From JAPHSX01 sp039714395 (GTDB taxonomy: Bacteria > Pseudomonadota > Gammaproteobacteria > Thiohalomonadales > Thiohalomonadaceae): DNA of 33,159 nt. Under the pieces are notes generated by a model. It was not told the origin of the DNA and did no database searches. It worked only from the letters and a program-made list of their open reading frames with translations. Of this stretch, positions 7,427 to 15,776 are shown piece after piece. Numbering within the stretch: position 1 is the stretch's first letter; every line of letters begins with the position of its first letter. The DNA lies in contig JBDLJH010000027.1 in assembly GCA_039714395.1 (NCBI GenBank), positions 1 through 33,159 of the forward strand, read 5' to 3'. The position numbers and the translations under genes were made by a program.

Positions 7427-7531
7427 ATGGTAACGAAACGTTCAGGTCTTATTCCCGCACTTCTACTCCTGGCTGCGGTACTTGCGGTGCTGGCCGAGCC
7501 TACCCCTGCTGCGACATTGCTGATCTATTAG
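7427..7531 (+). CDS. Possible 34-aa small hydrophobic protein
   Basis: In the gap after the HU gene an ATG at 7427 is preceded by ACGGAGG with a 6-nt spacer. It opens a 34-codon frame: a short basic start (MVTKRSG), about 17 strongly hydrophobic residues rich in Leu, Ala and Val, then EPTPAATLLIY and TAG. This looks like a one-helix membrane peptide or an uncleaved signal sequence. A 7-bp inverted repeat, GAGACCC (7552-7558) / GGGTCTC (7577-7583), follows, but without a T run. I recognise no family. The good RBS and the hydrophobic core are the only evidence. The overlapping longer frame from 7366 has no RBS and a composition unlike a protein. Confidence 0.35.
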   Translation: MVTKRSGLIPALLLLAAVLAVLAEPTPAATLLIY

Positions 7532-7603
7532 TCATTAGCCGCCGATGATGCGAGACCCGCGCGAGTGGACTGCCCCGGGTCTCTCTGGGTAGATGGTGAC
7601 CAC

Positions 7604-8815
7604 TTACCCCTTTTTCTCATCTCCCCCGGTTGCGCCAGGCGCCTGGTTCTTGCGGTTATCTCTGCTCTTTCGGTTGTGGCGCGTGCACCGCTCTAGCCAC
7701 CGATCTATCTTGCCCCAGAACCATTCTGGAAGACGCCGGTACCAGGGACGTGCGCGCCAGAAATCGTGGCTAATCTCATGGCTCTGTTCAAAGTCTCGGC
7801 TGAACAGTGTATACGCCTGTTCGATCACCTCCCCCCCCAGCAACTCCTGATTCGCCTCCAGATTCCAGCGCAGGTTCCAGCGATCGATATTGCTTGAGCC
7901 GATGGAGAGCCAGTCGTCGCATAGCAGCATCTTGGCGTGTAGAAAACGCGGTTGGTACTCGAAGATGCGCACCCCGTTGAGTAACAGCCGCCCATAGAAT
8001 CGTCGCCCGGCATGGCGTACTGATGGATGGTCGGTGTGGGGGCCGGGCAGCAGTAGGCGCACATCCACCCCGCGATGAGCTGCATGACGTAACAGGCGGC
8101 GGATCTTCCACGAAGGGATAAAGTAGGCGGTGGCGATCCAGACACTCTTCTCTGCACCGCGAATACGGTTAATAAGTGAGCGCTTGATCTCCATGCGACT
8201 GGGGGTATTGAGGCTGACCCGCCCTGGCCCTCCTCCTGCGGTTGGTTGTGTTATCTCGGTTAAGGAGAGTGGAGGTGAGCCCCACAGGTTCCAGCTCTGG
8301 CTGAAGGTGTGTTGCCAGTCGCTCACCACCGGGCCGCGTATTGATAGCATGACATCGTGCCAGCTGTGAAGAGGATGCGTCTGGCTATCGAACTCATCGG
8401 TTAAACCGGCACCGCCGGTAAAGGCGATACGTTGATCGACTATCAACAGTTTGCGATGGTCACGAAACAGGTTGCGCCGCATGGTGCCGTAGTGCATCGG
8501 GTTGTAAAAGGCGAGGTGGATACTCGGGTGCTGCAGACGGCGGCGGTCAGTTAGCTGTAGACCTCGTGCACCAAAATCATCGAGTAACAGGTAGAGCTGT
8601 ACACCGCGTTCGGCGGCCGTAATAAAGGCATCAATAAACTGGTTAGCGATATTGCCCGATTCAAACAGATAGATGTCGAGCAGGATATGCTGTTGGGCAT
8701 GGGCGATGGCGTGCAGCATTGCCGGGAAGAACTGTTCGCCGTCGTTCAGCAGCTGGTAGCGGTTGCCTGCACGCCAGGGAAAACGTCCATCCTTAGCCTG
8801 TGACCGTGCCATCAC
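7604..8815 (-). CDS. Phospholipase D / cardiolipin synthase (ClsB-like)
   Basis: The 403-aa protein has two HKD motifs, H120-R-K122-x4-D127 and H293-A-K295-x4-D300, the second followed by the IGSSNIDRWN stretch typical of bacterial cardiolipin synthases. There are no N-terminal membrane helices, which separates it from ClsA and makes it ClsB-like (ClsB condenses phosphatidylglycerol with another phospholipid). HxR in place of HxK-adjacent residues is normal; the catalytic H, K and D are all present in both halves. The C-terminus is rich in Arg, Lys and Trp and may bind the membrane surface. It starts at GTG 8815 or ATG 8812; AGGA is within range of both. It is 10 bp downstream of rnd and probably co-transcribed with it. 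Confidence 0.88.
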   Translation of the reverse strand: MMARSQAKDGRFPWRAGNRYQLLNDGEQFFPAMLHAIAHAQQHILLDIYLFESGNIANQFIDAFITAAERGVQLYLLLDDFGARGLQLTDRRRLQHPSIHLAFYNPMHYGTMRRNLFRDHRKLLIVDQRIAFTGGAGLTDEFDSQTHPLHSWHDVMLSIRGPVVSDWQHTFSQSWNLWGSPPLSLTEITQPTAGGGPGRVSLNTPSRMEIKRSLINRIRGAEKSVWIATAYFIPSWKIRRLLRHAAHRGVDVRLLLPGPHTDHPSVRHAGRRFYGRLLLNGVRIFEYQPRFLHAKMLLCDDWLSIGSSNIDRWNLRWNLEANQELLGGEVIEQAYTLFSRDFEQSHEISHDFWRARPWYRRLPEWFWGKIDRWLERCTRHNRKSRDNRKNQAPGATGGDEKKG

Positions 8816-8825
8816 CTGCGTCCTG

Positions 8826-10001
8826 TTAGTACCCGCTGGAGGAGTGAATGGTGAGCTGCCCGTTACGTACTGTGAGGCTTAGTTCCCCCTGAAGCAGGGA
8901 GAGCAGACTCTCACCGGCAATGGCGGCGCGCCAGCCATGTAGTAGTGGGATATCGCGCTCGCCCATGATCAGTTTTTCCAGTTCGCGTCTGCTGGCTACG
9001 GCACCGGGACTGATGGCCTGTTCACGGCAGCGCTCGCGCAGTAGCGCCATCATTATATCGACAAGGGAATCCTGTTGGGCAGGAAGGCGTAGCCCTTTTT
9101 TTACCGTTGGCCACTGCTCCTTTGGGATGTCACGTCCGCTGGTGATGGCCTGTAGCAGCACCTTACCGTGGCGCTTGATGGTTCCCTCCTCAAGACCACG
9201 AATACGCTGCATGCTGTTTGTGTTCTGGGGCATGTGGCGTGCCAGGTCTAGCAGGATCTCATCCTTCATAATCCAGCGGCGTGGCCGGTTGCTTTGCTGT
9301 GCCTGTTCTTCACGCCATGCAGCAAGCTGTTGCAGTATCGCCAGTTGCACCCCGCGCAGGCGGTTGGCCCCCTTGAGGCGCTGCCATGCCAGTTGTGGAG
9401 GATTGCTGTAGCGGGCGGGACTAACCATGTCGGCGAAGTCCTCAGCTAGCCACTCTTCGCGCTCCAGTTCACGCAGGCGTGAAAGCTGGCTCAGGTAGAC
9501 ATCGCGCAGATAGCGCACATCATCGGCGGCGTATTTCAGTTGTGCCTCGTCCAGTGGGCGCTGGCACCAGTCGGCGCGGGCGTGGCCCTTCTCCAGCTCC
9601 AGCCCAAGTACCTCTTTGACCAGTGCGCCGTAGCCTATCTGCTCTCCCTGCCCTAGCAGGGTGGCGGCGATCTGGGTATCAAAGATGGGGCCCGGTACTG
9701 CATCACGCATGTCGAAGAATATCTCCAGATCCTGGTGGGCAGCGTGTAGCACCTTGGTGATTGCCGGGTCGTAAAACAGCTCGAGCAGCGGGCCTAGTGA
9801 GGGCAGTGCGAGCGGATCGATGCAGGCAACAACATCGGGATTGGCAACCTGAAGCAGACAGAGGCGCGGACGGTAGGTCTTCTCACGCAGGAATTCGGTA
9901 TCAAGGGTGAGCCAGTTGTGGTTGCGTAGCTGTGCGCACAGGCTGTCCAGTGCCTCGGGGGTATCAATATAAAGTGCCGTTTCGTTCATCTCAATCCGCA
10001 T
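8826..10001 (-). CDS. rnd: Ribonuclease D
   Basis: This 3'-5' exoribonuclease trims tRNA precursors and other structured RNAs. The 391-aa protein carries the DEDDy catalytic set: D34 and E36 (LDTEF), D91 (HAAHQDLEIF), and Y157 with D161 (YAADDV). An HRDC domain at about 210-295 helps bind RNA, and the C-terminal second HRDC-like region of RNase D follows. Length and domain order fit the family. A start at the internal ATG (codon 5, 9989) is possible. The upstream gap of about 80 bp separates it from the divergent membrane-protein gene. Confidence 0.94.
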   Translation of the reverse strand: MRIEMNETALYIDTPEALDSLCAQLRNHNWLTLDTEFLREKTYRPRLCLLQVANPDVVACIDPLALPSLGPLLELFYDPAITKVLHAAHQDLEIFFDMRDAVPGPIFDTQIAATLLGQGEQIGYGALVKEVLGLELEKGHARADWCQRPLDEAQLKYAADDVRYLRDVYLSQLSRLRELEREEWLAEDFADMVSPARYSNPPQLAWQRLKGANRLRGVQLAILQQLAAWREEQAQQSNRPRRWIMKDEILLDLARHMPQNTNSMQRIRGLEEGTIKRHGKVLLQAITSGRDIPKEQWPTVKKGLRLPAQQDSLVDIMMALLRERCREQAISPGAVASRRELEKLIMGERDIPLLHGWRAAIAGESLLSLLQGELSLTVRNGQLTIHSSSGY

Positions 10002-10126
10002 AGGGTTAATAAGGAATGCTTCAAGTATAGCGGTTATCTCATTGTTTTATTGTCGTTTTTGCCGGGCAGACGGTATTATGTTTGGACGATTTCGCAGTTA
10101 ATGGCAACGGGAGAAGCAGTAAAATA

Positions 10127-10648
10127 ATGGAGGCCTTATTTTTCGCTTTTTGGCGTATCCTGTTGCTGCGTTCCGAACCACAGAGCGTGCCGGCCTCATC
10201 GTCCCTGTTGTGGCTGGTCCTGTTGTTACATTATGGCGTAGGATTCCTGCTAGCCCTGTTTTCTCTGCCGTTTTCTTTTGCCCTGCTTTATGCCCTGGTG
10301 AGTACCCTGACCATGGTGGCCGTGGTGCATGGGCTGTTACTGCTGTTTAGAAAACATGTGCGTTACACTCAGAGTCTGACGGCACTGGCCGCCTGTGAAG
10401 CGTTGCTGGGTCTGCTGTTAGTACCGGTGAGCCTGGTTTACTATTTTGGCAATACGGGCGAGGAGTTTCGCGGTCTGCTGGCGGTACTTTCATTACTGGT
10501 GCTTGGTTGGAATGTGGCGCTGACGGCGCATATCTTTCGCCACGCTTTGGGGGTTTCTGGTGGTATCGGATTTATTTTCAGTATCGTCTATCTGCTTATA
10601 TCGATGAATATCGGTGAGATGGTCAGTGTAGCGGGGGGAGCAGGATGA
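10127..10648 (+). CDS. Uncharacterised multi-pass membrane protein
   Basis: The 173-aa protein has four or five hydrophobic segments (about residues 28-50, 53-80, 92-115, 123-145 and 150-168). The length and general layout recall Yip1-like membrane proteins, but I cannot assign a family with confidence. The ATG at 10127 is preferred over the upstream TTG at 10082 because the added residues are polar and unlike a membrane protein start; a GGGAGAAG lies somewhat far upstream. Its stop overlaps the mpl start by 4 bp (ATGA), so it is translationally coupled to mpl and may have an envelope-related role. That role is inference from context. Confidence 0.75.
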   Translation: MEALFFAFWRILLLRSEPQSVPASSSLLWLVLLLHYGVGFLLALFSLPFSFALLYALVSTLTMVAVVHGLLLLFRKHVRYTQSLTALAACEALLGLLLVPVSLVYYFGNTGEEFRGLLAVLSLLVLGWNVALTAHIFRHALGVSGGIGFIFSIVYLLISMNIGEMVSVAGGAG

Positions 10649-11982
10649 AGATTCATATTCTGGGGATTTGTGGCACCTTCATGGGTGGCATGGCTCTGCT
10701 GGCTCGCGCTCAGGGGCACCAGGTGAGCGGACAGGATGCCGGTGTCTATCCGCCGATGAGCACCCAGCTGGCCGAGCAGGGGATCACCCTGCACGAGGGC
10801 TATGGGCCCGAGGCGATCCCTGAGGATGTCGATGTGGTGGTGATCGGCAACGCCCTCTCCCGTGGTAATCCCGCAGTGGAGTTTGTACTCGATCGTGGAC
10901 TGCCCTATACCTCGGGTGCGCAATGGCTGAGCGATAATTTTCTCCAGGGGAAATGGGTGCTGGCCGTGGCCGGTACCCATGGTAAGACCAGCACCGCCTC
11001 GATGCTTGCCTGGATTCTGGAGTATGCAGGGATGAAGCCCGGTTTTCTTATCGGTGGTATTCCACAGAATTTCGGTCTCTCCGCACGTGCTGGTGAGACC
11101 CCTTTCTTTGTTGTCGAGGCCGATGAATATGACACCGCCTTTTTCGACAAGCGCTCCAAGTTCGTGCACTACCGTCCGCGTACCCTGGTGCTAAATAATC
11201 TGGAGTTTGATCACGCGGACATCTTTGATGACCTCACGGCAATTCAACGGCAGTTCCACCATCTGGTGCGAACTGTCCCTGGTCAGGGACTGATCCTGTC
11301 ACCGGAAAATGATCGCAATCTCGATGCAGTGATCGAGCAGGGATGTTGGACACCACTAGAAAAATTCGGTGGTGAGACTGGCTGGTCGGCCCGTGACGGC
11401 AGTGCCGATGGCAGCGGCTTCGATGTCTACTGGAACGATGAAAAACAGGGCCGGGTGGAGTGGGAGCTGCTGGGTCAGCACAACGTAAATAATGCGCTGG
11501 CCGCGATTGGTGCAGCCCGTCACAGCGGTGTGCCGGCGGCTCAGGCTGTCGCTGCGCTGTGTCAGTTTGAGAATGTAAAACGGCGTATGGAGTTGCGTGG
11601 TGAGGTTAATGGGATTCGTGTTTACGATGACTTTGCCCATCACCCCACTGCCATTGCCACTACCCTGGCAGGCTTGCGCAATAAGGTGGGTAAGGAGCGC
11701 ATTATTGCTGTGCTGGAGCCGCGTTCAAACACCATGCGCATGGGAGTACACAAGGAGACCCTGTTGCCATCACTACTGGGTGCTGACAAGGTTTTTATTT
11801 ACGCTCCCCCGGATCTTGGCTGGAGCCTGCCCGCAGATGCCCCCGAGTCGGTGACCTGTTGTGATGATTTTGACCTTATGTTGCAGGCGGTGATCGCCGA
11901 GACACAGCCGGGTGATCATCTGCTGGTAATGAGTAACGGTGGTTTTAACGGCATACATGGCAAATTGTTAGATAGGCTGTAG
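10645..11982 (+). CDS. mpl: UDP-N-acetylmuramate:L-Ala-gamma-D-Glu-meso-DAP ligase Mpl
   Basis: Mpl reattaches the murein tripeptide, recovered from cell-wall turnover, to UDP-MurNAc, short-cutting peptidoglycan synthesis. The 445-aa protein has the Mur ligase order: an N-terminal UDP-binding Rossmann domain (KIHILGICGTFMGG), the ATP-binding loop GTHGKTST (110-117), and a central domain with EADEYDTAFFDKRSKF, which is diagnostic for Mpl over MurC. A C-terminal domain includes DDFAHHPTAI and LEPRSNTM. It overlaps the upstream membrane-protein gene by 4 bp. AnmK at 28931-30046 belongs to the same recycling pathway. Confidence 0.96.
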   Translation: MKIHILGICGTFMGGMALLARAQGHQVSGQDAGVYPPMSTQLAEQGITLHEGYGPEAIPEDVDVVVIGNALSRGNPAVEFVLDRGLPYTSGAQWLSDNFLQGKWVLAVAGTHGKTSTASMLAWILEYAGMKPGFLIGGIPQNFGLSARAGETPFFVVEADEYDTAFFDKRSKFVHYRPRTLVLNNLEFDHADIFDDLTAIQRQFHHLVRTVPGQGLILSPENDRNLDAVIEQGCWTPLEKFGGETGWSARDGSADGSGFDVYWNDEKQGRVEWELLGQHNVNNALAAIGAARHSGVPAAQAVAALCQFENVKRRMELRGEVNGIRVYDDFAHHPTAIATTLAGLRNKVGKERIIAVLEPRSNTMRMGVHKETLLPSLLGADKVFIYAPPDLGWSLPADAPESVTCCDDFDLMLQAVIAETQPGDHLLVMSNGGFNGIHGKLLDRL

Positions 11983-12036
11983 AGCGGCCGATTATTTCCC
12001 CTATTTTCCTGCACGGTCTATGCTAACTATCTACGC

Positions 12037-12042
12037 TATAAT
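12037..12042 (+). promoter_or_regulatory. Possible -10 box upstream of ubiX
   Basis: A perfect TATAAT lies 36 bp before the ubiX ATG in a 96-bp gap after mpl. No good -35 is found 16-18 bp upstream, so it would need an activator or be fortuitous. Confidence 0.35.
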
Positions 12043-12078
12043 CTTAGAGATCCTCTGTGGTAGTTACGACACACCTCA

Positions 12079-12699
12079 ATGCCTATGAATGACAACACCA
12101 TATCCCTTGCCATTACCGGGGCCTCCGGAGCGCAGTACGGCCTGCGTCTGTTGGAGTGTCTGCTGCAGGCGCGCCAGCAGGTTTACCTGATGGTCTCGCA
12201 GGCGGCGCAGGTGGTACTGGCGACCGAGACCGAGCTTCAGGTGCCGGGGCGTCCCGAGGCGATGCAGACCTTTTTTGCCGAGCGCTTTGGAGCAGAGCCT
12301 GGTCAGTTAGAGGTGTTTGGGCGTGAGCAGTGGATGGCCCCGGTGGCCAGTGGCTCCAATGCACCACGGGCAATGGTGGTCTGTCCCTGTTCCACCGGCA
12401 CGCTATCTGCCATCGCCACCGGGGCGAGTAATAACCTGATCGAACGGGCTGCCGATGTGATGCTCAAGGAGCGTCGCCAGCTGATCCTGCTGCCACGTGA
12501 GATGCCGCTCTCGGCGATCCATCTGGAGCATATGCATAAGCTGGCGCTGATGGGAGTGACGATAATGCCCGCCAGCCCCGGTTTTTATCACCGCCCGCAG
12601 TCGGTAGAGGAGATGGTCGACTTTGTGGTGGCGCGTATCCTTGATCATCTGGGGCTGGAGCATGCGCTGCTCACTCGCTGGGGGGAGGGCGAGGGGTGA
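12079..12699 (+). CDS. ubiX: Flavin prenyltransferase UbiX
   Basis: UbiX joins a dimethylallyl group to FMN, making the prenylated cofactor for the decarboxylase UbiD in ubiquinone synthesis. The 206-aa protein starts with the FMN-binding LAITGASGAQYGLRLLE. It contains the conserved VVCPCSTGTLSAIATGASNNLIERAADV segment in parts and the LPREMPLS / H-x2-HMHKL phosphate- and prenyl-binding elements. Length is normal. Its TGA overlaps the GTG start of the LON-domain gene. The start could be the second Met (codon 3). Confidence 0.95.
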   Translation: MPMNDNTISLAITGASGAQYGLRLLECLLQARQQVYLMVSQAAQVVLATETELQVPGRPEAMQTFFAERFGAEPGQLEVFGREQWMAPVASGSNAPRAMVVCPCSTGTLSAIATGASNNLIERAADVMLKERRQLILLPREMPLSAIHLEHMHKLALMGVTIMPASPGFYHRPQSVEEMVDFVVARILDHLGLEHALLTRWGEGEG

Positions 12700-13289
12700 G
12701 TCGCCTGACCATTCCTGTTTTTCCACTGCACTCGGTGCTCTTCCCCGGTGGCCCACTGGTGTTGCGAATCTTTGAACCACGTTATCTCGATATGATCAGT
12801 CGCTGCCTCAAAGATGAGTGCGGCTTTGGTATCTGTCTGATTCGCGAAGGCTCCGAGGTGGGTGAGGCGGCCGAGGTCTATCCGATAGGTACCCTGGGAC
12901 AGATCACTTACTGGAATAAACGACCTGATGGCCTGCTTGGAGTGACCTTACGCGGCGAGCAGCGCTTTCGTATTATCAGGCAGTGGGTGGAGCCGAATCA
13001 GCTGATGGTCGCCGAGGTGGAAATGCTGCCAAATGATCTGCCACGGCTGGTACCTGAGGAGTATCAGGGTCTGGTTGCGATGTTGCAGAGCATTATCGAT
13101 GAACTGGAGCATCCCTACATCACGCTGCCCAAGCAGTATGACGATGCCGGTTGGGTTAGTGCCCGACTGGTGGAGTTATTACCATTGAGCTACAGCCACA
13201 AACAGCGTTTGTTGCAGGAGGAGGATCCGCTACGGCGTCTTGAGGTCTTGCTGGAAATGATGATGCGAAAAGATCGGGGCGAGGAGTAG
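12696..13289 (+). CDS. LON N-terminal (substrate-binding) domain protein
   Basis: The 197-aa protein corresponds to the N-terminal domain of Lon protease without the AAA+ and protease domains. It opens with IPVFPLHSVLFPGGPLVLRI and continues with FEPRYLDM, a G-x-V/T-L-R-G-E-x-RF strand and a helical C-terminal part. Stand-alone LON-domain proteins are widespread in proteobacteria; they are presumed to bind proteins or peptides, but their function is not established. The GTG start overlaps the ubiX stop by 4 bp, which fixes it and implies coupling. Confidence 0.9.
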   Translation: MSRLTIPVFPLHSVLFPGGPLVLRIFEPRYLDMISRCLKDECGFGICLIREGSEVGEAAEVYPIGTLGQITYWNKRPDGLLGVTLRGEQRFRIIRQWVEPNQLMVAEVEMLPNDLPRLVPEEYQGLVAMLQSIIDELEHPYITLPKQYDDAGWVSARLVELLPLSYSHKQRLLQEEDPLRRLEVLLEMMMRKDRGEE

Positions 13290-13318
13290 ATTTATCATTG
13301 TCGGGCAACGTGATTCCT

Positions 13319-15316
13319 TTAGTTACCCGAATAGCTGAAACGCAGTATTCGATTCTCTTTCCCGGATAGTGGTTGTTGATAAAGGTATAGCACCGGGATT
13401 GTCTGTAACTCTAAATGAAATAGCTCAAGCGCCTCGGTGAAATTGTTCTGGGTACGCGGCACGCTGAGTCCCGCGCGGGTCTCGGTTTTGAGTTCTGTGA
13501 TATTCCCCAGCCACAATATCTGTTGTGCCTCACCGATGCGGTAGGGGCTGCGCCATAGCCGTAGCGCCAGCATTGCACCATTCACCTCACGGGTTAGCAG
13601 TAGTTCGTGATAGCGTCCATCGTGCACTTGCGGTAGCACCGGCATCTGCGCCAGCGGGGTGTTGGGGTTGAGCCAGACCATCCAGCTAAGCGCATCGACT
13701 GCGGGCGGTGTCTGCCACCCCGTCTCAGTTAAACTCTTTTCCAGTTTGCTAAGTGCCTCGGGTGTTCCGGTGTATTGTAGATTGAGCGGGTGTTGGTGGC
13801 GGCCGCGAAGGTCTGCGCGAAATTCGGGGAGCCCGGGCGTTGTTTCCTGCAGCCACTGTTGTTGTGACAGCACGACGTTCTCTTCGACATAGGCGTAGCG
13901 CTGTAGCTTTTCATCGAACTGTCGTGGTGCATGCCAGGCCATTGTTACTATCACCACCACCACTACCAGCAGTGATAGCTGGAACGGCGCCACCCGCTCC
14001 GCCGGGTGGTTGCGATAGCCGATACCGAGCAGGGAAACCCAGGCCAGCCCCAGCGTAACTACTCCGAGAAGCGTCCCCAGTTGCTGCGCTCCCAGGTAGA
14101 AGCGGGCGAAGGCAATGGTGAGGATTAGAACCCCTGCCAGGGCATAAGCCAGCCAGCGATGGCGTAGTGGCAGCTCCCGGGCAATTAATACTGCAAGAAA
14201 GCCGAAACAGGCGATGCTACTGAGCAGCAGGGTGTTGTTGGCGGCCTGCTGGATCAGGGCATCGGCGTGCAGCTGGTGGCCCAGCGCGAACAGGATCAGT
14301 CCCAGCAGTGAGCCGAAGCCTATAGCTGCCACCCAGTGTACTGCGGCCCGGCGCAGGCCGTTACGCAGCAGCCAAATCAATACCAGCAGGGAGAGACTGA
14401 GGACAATCTCGATATCGCCCAGCTGACTGAAGAGGAGCATCACTCGATCGATCACAGGGGTGCGCAGGTTGTGAAGCGTGTGCTGCAGGCTGTAGTCGAG
14501 CCCGGCGAGCAGGCTGTCACTCACACCCATCGTGCTCATCACTACGCTGAACAACACTGTGGTGGTGAGCAGTAGCAGTGCCAGCAGTGTTAGACCGCGA
14601 GCTTCGGGCTGCGCCGGGTCAAGTAGTGAGGCCGGGATGCGGCCGACTATCGGGTGCAAGCGGGACCACCATAACAGCCGCTGCATTAGTGGGTAGGCAT
14701 GGTGGTGCAGCCAGTTGAAGGTGATCTTCGATAGCCAAAGCACCAGCACCAGTACCGCCAGCATCGAGCCTGCCATCACCGCCAGCCGAGAGGCCACCTC
14801 GGCGGCCAACCCCAGTGAGGCGGTGAAGACCATGCCGGGAAGGACATAGACCGGTGCCCACAGGATCCCTGAGATAACATTGAACAGCAGAAAGCGACGG
14901 GTTGGCATCTCCAGCATCCCCGCTACCGCCGGGATCACTGGGCGTATCGGCCCGATAAAGCGTCCGAAGAGAATGCTCTTGCCACCGTGGCGATAGAAGA
15001 ACTGGGTGGCGTTGGCGATAAGTTCGGGGTGTTTGCGCAACGGCCACATGGTTTTTAACTGCATGTGGTAATGGCGTCCTAGCCAGAAGCTTACTCCGTC
15101 ACCGGTAATTGCCCCAAGCGAGGCCCATACCAGGGTCGGCCACAGTGGTAGCACATCGGTGCCGACCAGCGCACCGACACCGAACATCATCGCCGCACCG
15201 GGAAGAATTAGTCCGACCAGGGCCAGTGACTCAAAGAAGGCGATAAGGAAGACACCCAGTCCACCCCAGGCAGGGTTGGCGTTAATCCAGGCAAAAATAT
15301 CGTTAAGGCTTTCCAT
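13319..15316 (-). CDS. DedA-PAP2-LssY fusion membrane protein with a degenerate PAP2 domain
   Basis: The 665-aa protein joins three parts. A DedA/VTT domain (about 1-200) keeps the motif GRFIGPIRPVIPAVAG and is a probable phospholipid flippase-type module. A PAP2-like six-helix region (about 240-437) follows, then a soluble LssY C-terminal domain (about 485-660, with VHDGRYHELLLTR and RLWRSPY). In active PAP2 enzymes the motifs are K-x6-RP, PSGH and SR-x5-H-x3-D. Here the third reads ARFYLGAQQLGT, so S, H and D are replaced by A404, Q411 and T415. The PSGH site is NNTL (about 360-363) and no K-x6-RP is seen. The PAP2 part is therefore probably not a phosphatase. Family identity is clear; the loss of activity is inference from the motifs. 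Confidence 0.9.
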   Translation of the reverse strand: MESLNDIFAWINANPAWGGLGVFLIAFFESLALVGLILPGAAMMFGVGALVGTDVLPLWPTLVWASLGAITGDGVSFWLGRHYHMQLKTMWPLRKHPELIANATQFFYRHGGKSILFGRFIGPIRPVIPAVAGMLEMPTRRFLLFNVISGILWAPVYVLPGMVFTASLGLAAEVASRLAVMAGSMLAVLVLVLWLSKITFNWLHHHAYPLMQRLLWWSRLHPIVGRIPASLLDPAQPEARGLTLLALLLLTTTVLFSVVMSTMGVSDSLLAGLDYSLQHTLHNLRTPVIDRVMLLFSQLGDIEIVLSLSLLVLIWLLRNGLRRAAVHWVAAIGFGSLLGLILFALGHQLHADALIQQAANNTLLLSSIACFGFLAVLIARELPLRHRWLAYALAGVLILTIAFARFYLGAQQLGTLLGVVTLGLAWVSLLGIGYRNHPAERVAPFQLSLLVVVVVIVTMAWHAPRQFDEKLQRYAYVEENVVLSQQQWLQETTPGLPEFRADLRGRHQHPLNLQYTGTPEALSKLEKSLTETGWQTPPAVDALSWMVWLNPNTPLAQMPVLPQVHDGRYHELLLTREVNGAMLALRLWRSPYRIGEAQQILWLGNITELKTETRAGLSVPRTQNNFTEALELFHLELQTIPVLYLYQQPLSGKENRILRFSYSGN

Positions 15317-15522
15317 CTTTTTATTCTACACCTACATCCGGGCAGAGATGACACGGGATATACGTATTAACTGTGTGCTTATTGAGTTATTTTTCGCTGG
15401 TTTGTAGGTGCATTCCTAGCTGCTCTGTAGGTGTTTACTTGATCGTTACGGGGTGTTGTTGATTGTTTAAGGAAAAGCCCCTATCTCTCTACTTACGCAA
15501 AGAAGCAATAGAGGGATCGCTT

Positions 15523-15708
15523 ATGGAAATGTTGCAGTTTCATACCGAAGAGATGCCAATGTATGAAGATATGGGTGCTCGCTATCTAGTGGTTGCCCAC
15601 TGTGGCGCATGGAGTGATGGTGAGGCCACTAGCAATCCCGGTCAGATCCCCGGACTAAAACGTGAGTTGCGCAAACGATTTATGAACCGCTACGCCGCTG
15701 CCGCTTAG
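15523..15708 (+). CDS. Hypothetical 61-aa protein
   Basis: A 61-codon frame begins MEMLQFHTEEMPMYEDMGA, contains RYLVVAHCGAWSDGE, and ends in a basic segment (RELRKRFMNRYAAAA). GAGGGA precedes the ATG by 6 nt, and a strong terminator lies 25 bp after the stop, which together make it a real gene. It has no signal or membrane segment; one His-Cys pair (AHCGAW) is present. I recognise no family. The frame is open to 15463, but the RBS decides the start. The 206-bp gap upstream (15317-15522) shows no clear promoter. Confidence 0.65.
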   Translation: MEMLQFHTEEMPMYEDMGARYLVVAHCGAWSDGEATSNPGQIPGLKRELRKRFMNRYAAAA

Positions 15709-15732
15709 CAGACAGAGCAACTCCTCCCCTCA

Positions 15733-15758
15733 GCCGCCAAACAGGGCGGCTTTTTTTT
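15733..15758 (+). terminator. Terminator of the 61-aa protein gene
   Basis: GCCGCC (15733-15738) pairs with GGCGGC (15745-15750) around AAACAG, followed by eight T. The T run is on the + side only. Confidence 0.93.
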
Positions 15759-15776
15759 GTGGTCGGAGCGGGCAGT

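Noticed and set aside
7381..7430. Possible c-di-GMP riboswitch
   Set aside because: A GGGCAAA-like and a GGTTAC stretch are present, but the conserved core (CACGCACAGGGCAAACC and GACGCAAAGC) is not.
7366..7548. 60-aa frame rich in Gly, Cys and Tyr
   Set aside because: No ribosome binding site; the overlapping 34-codon frame at 7427 has a better start.
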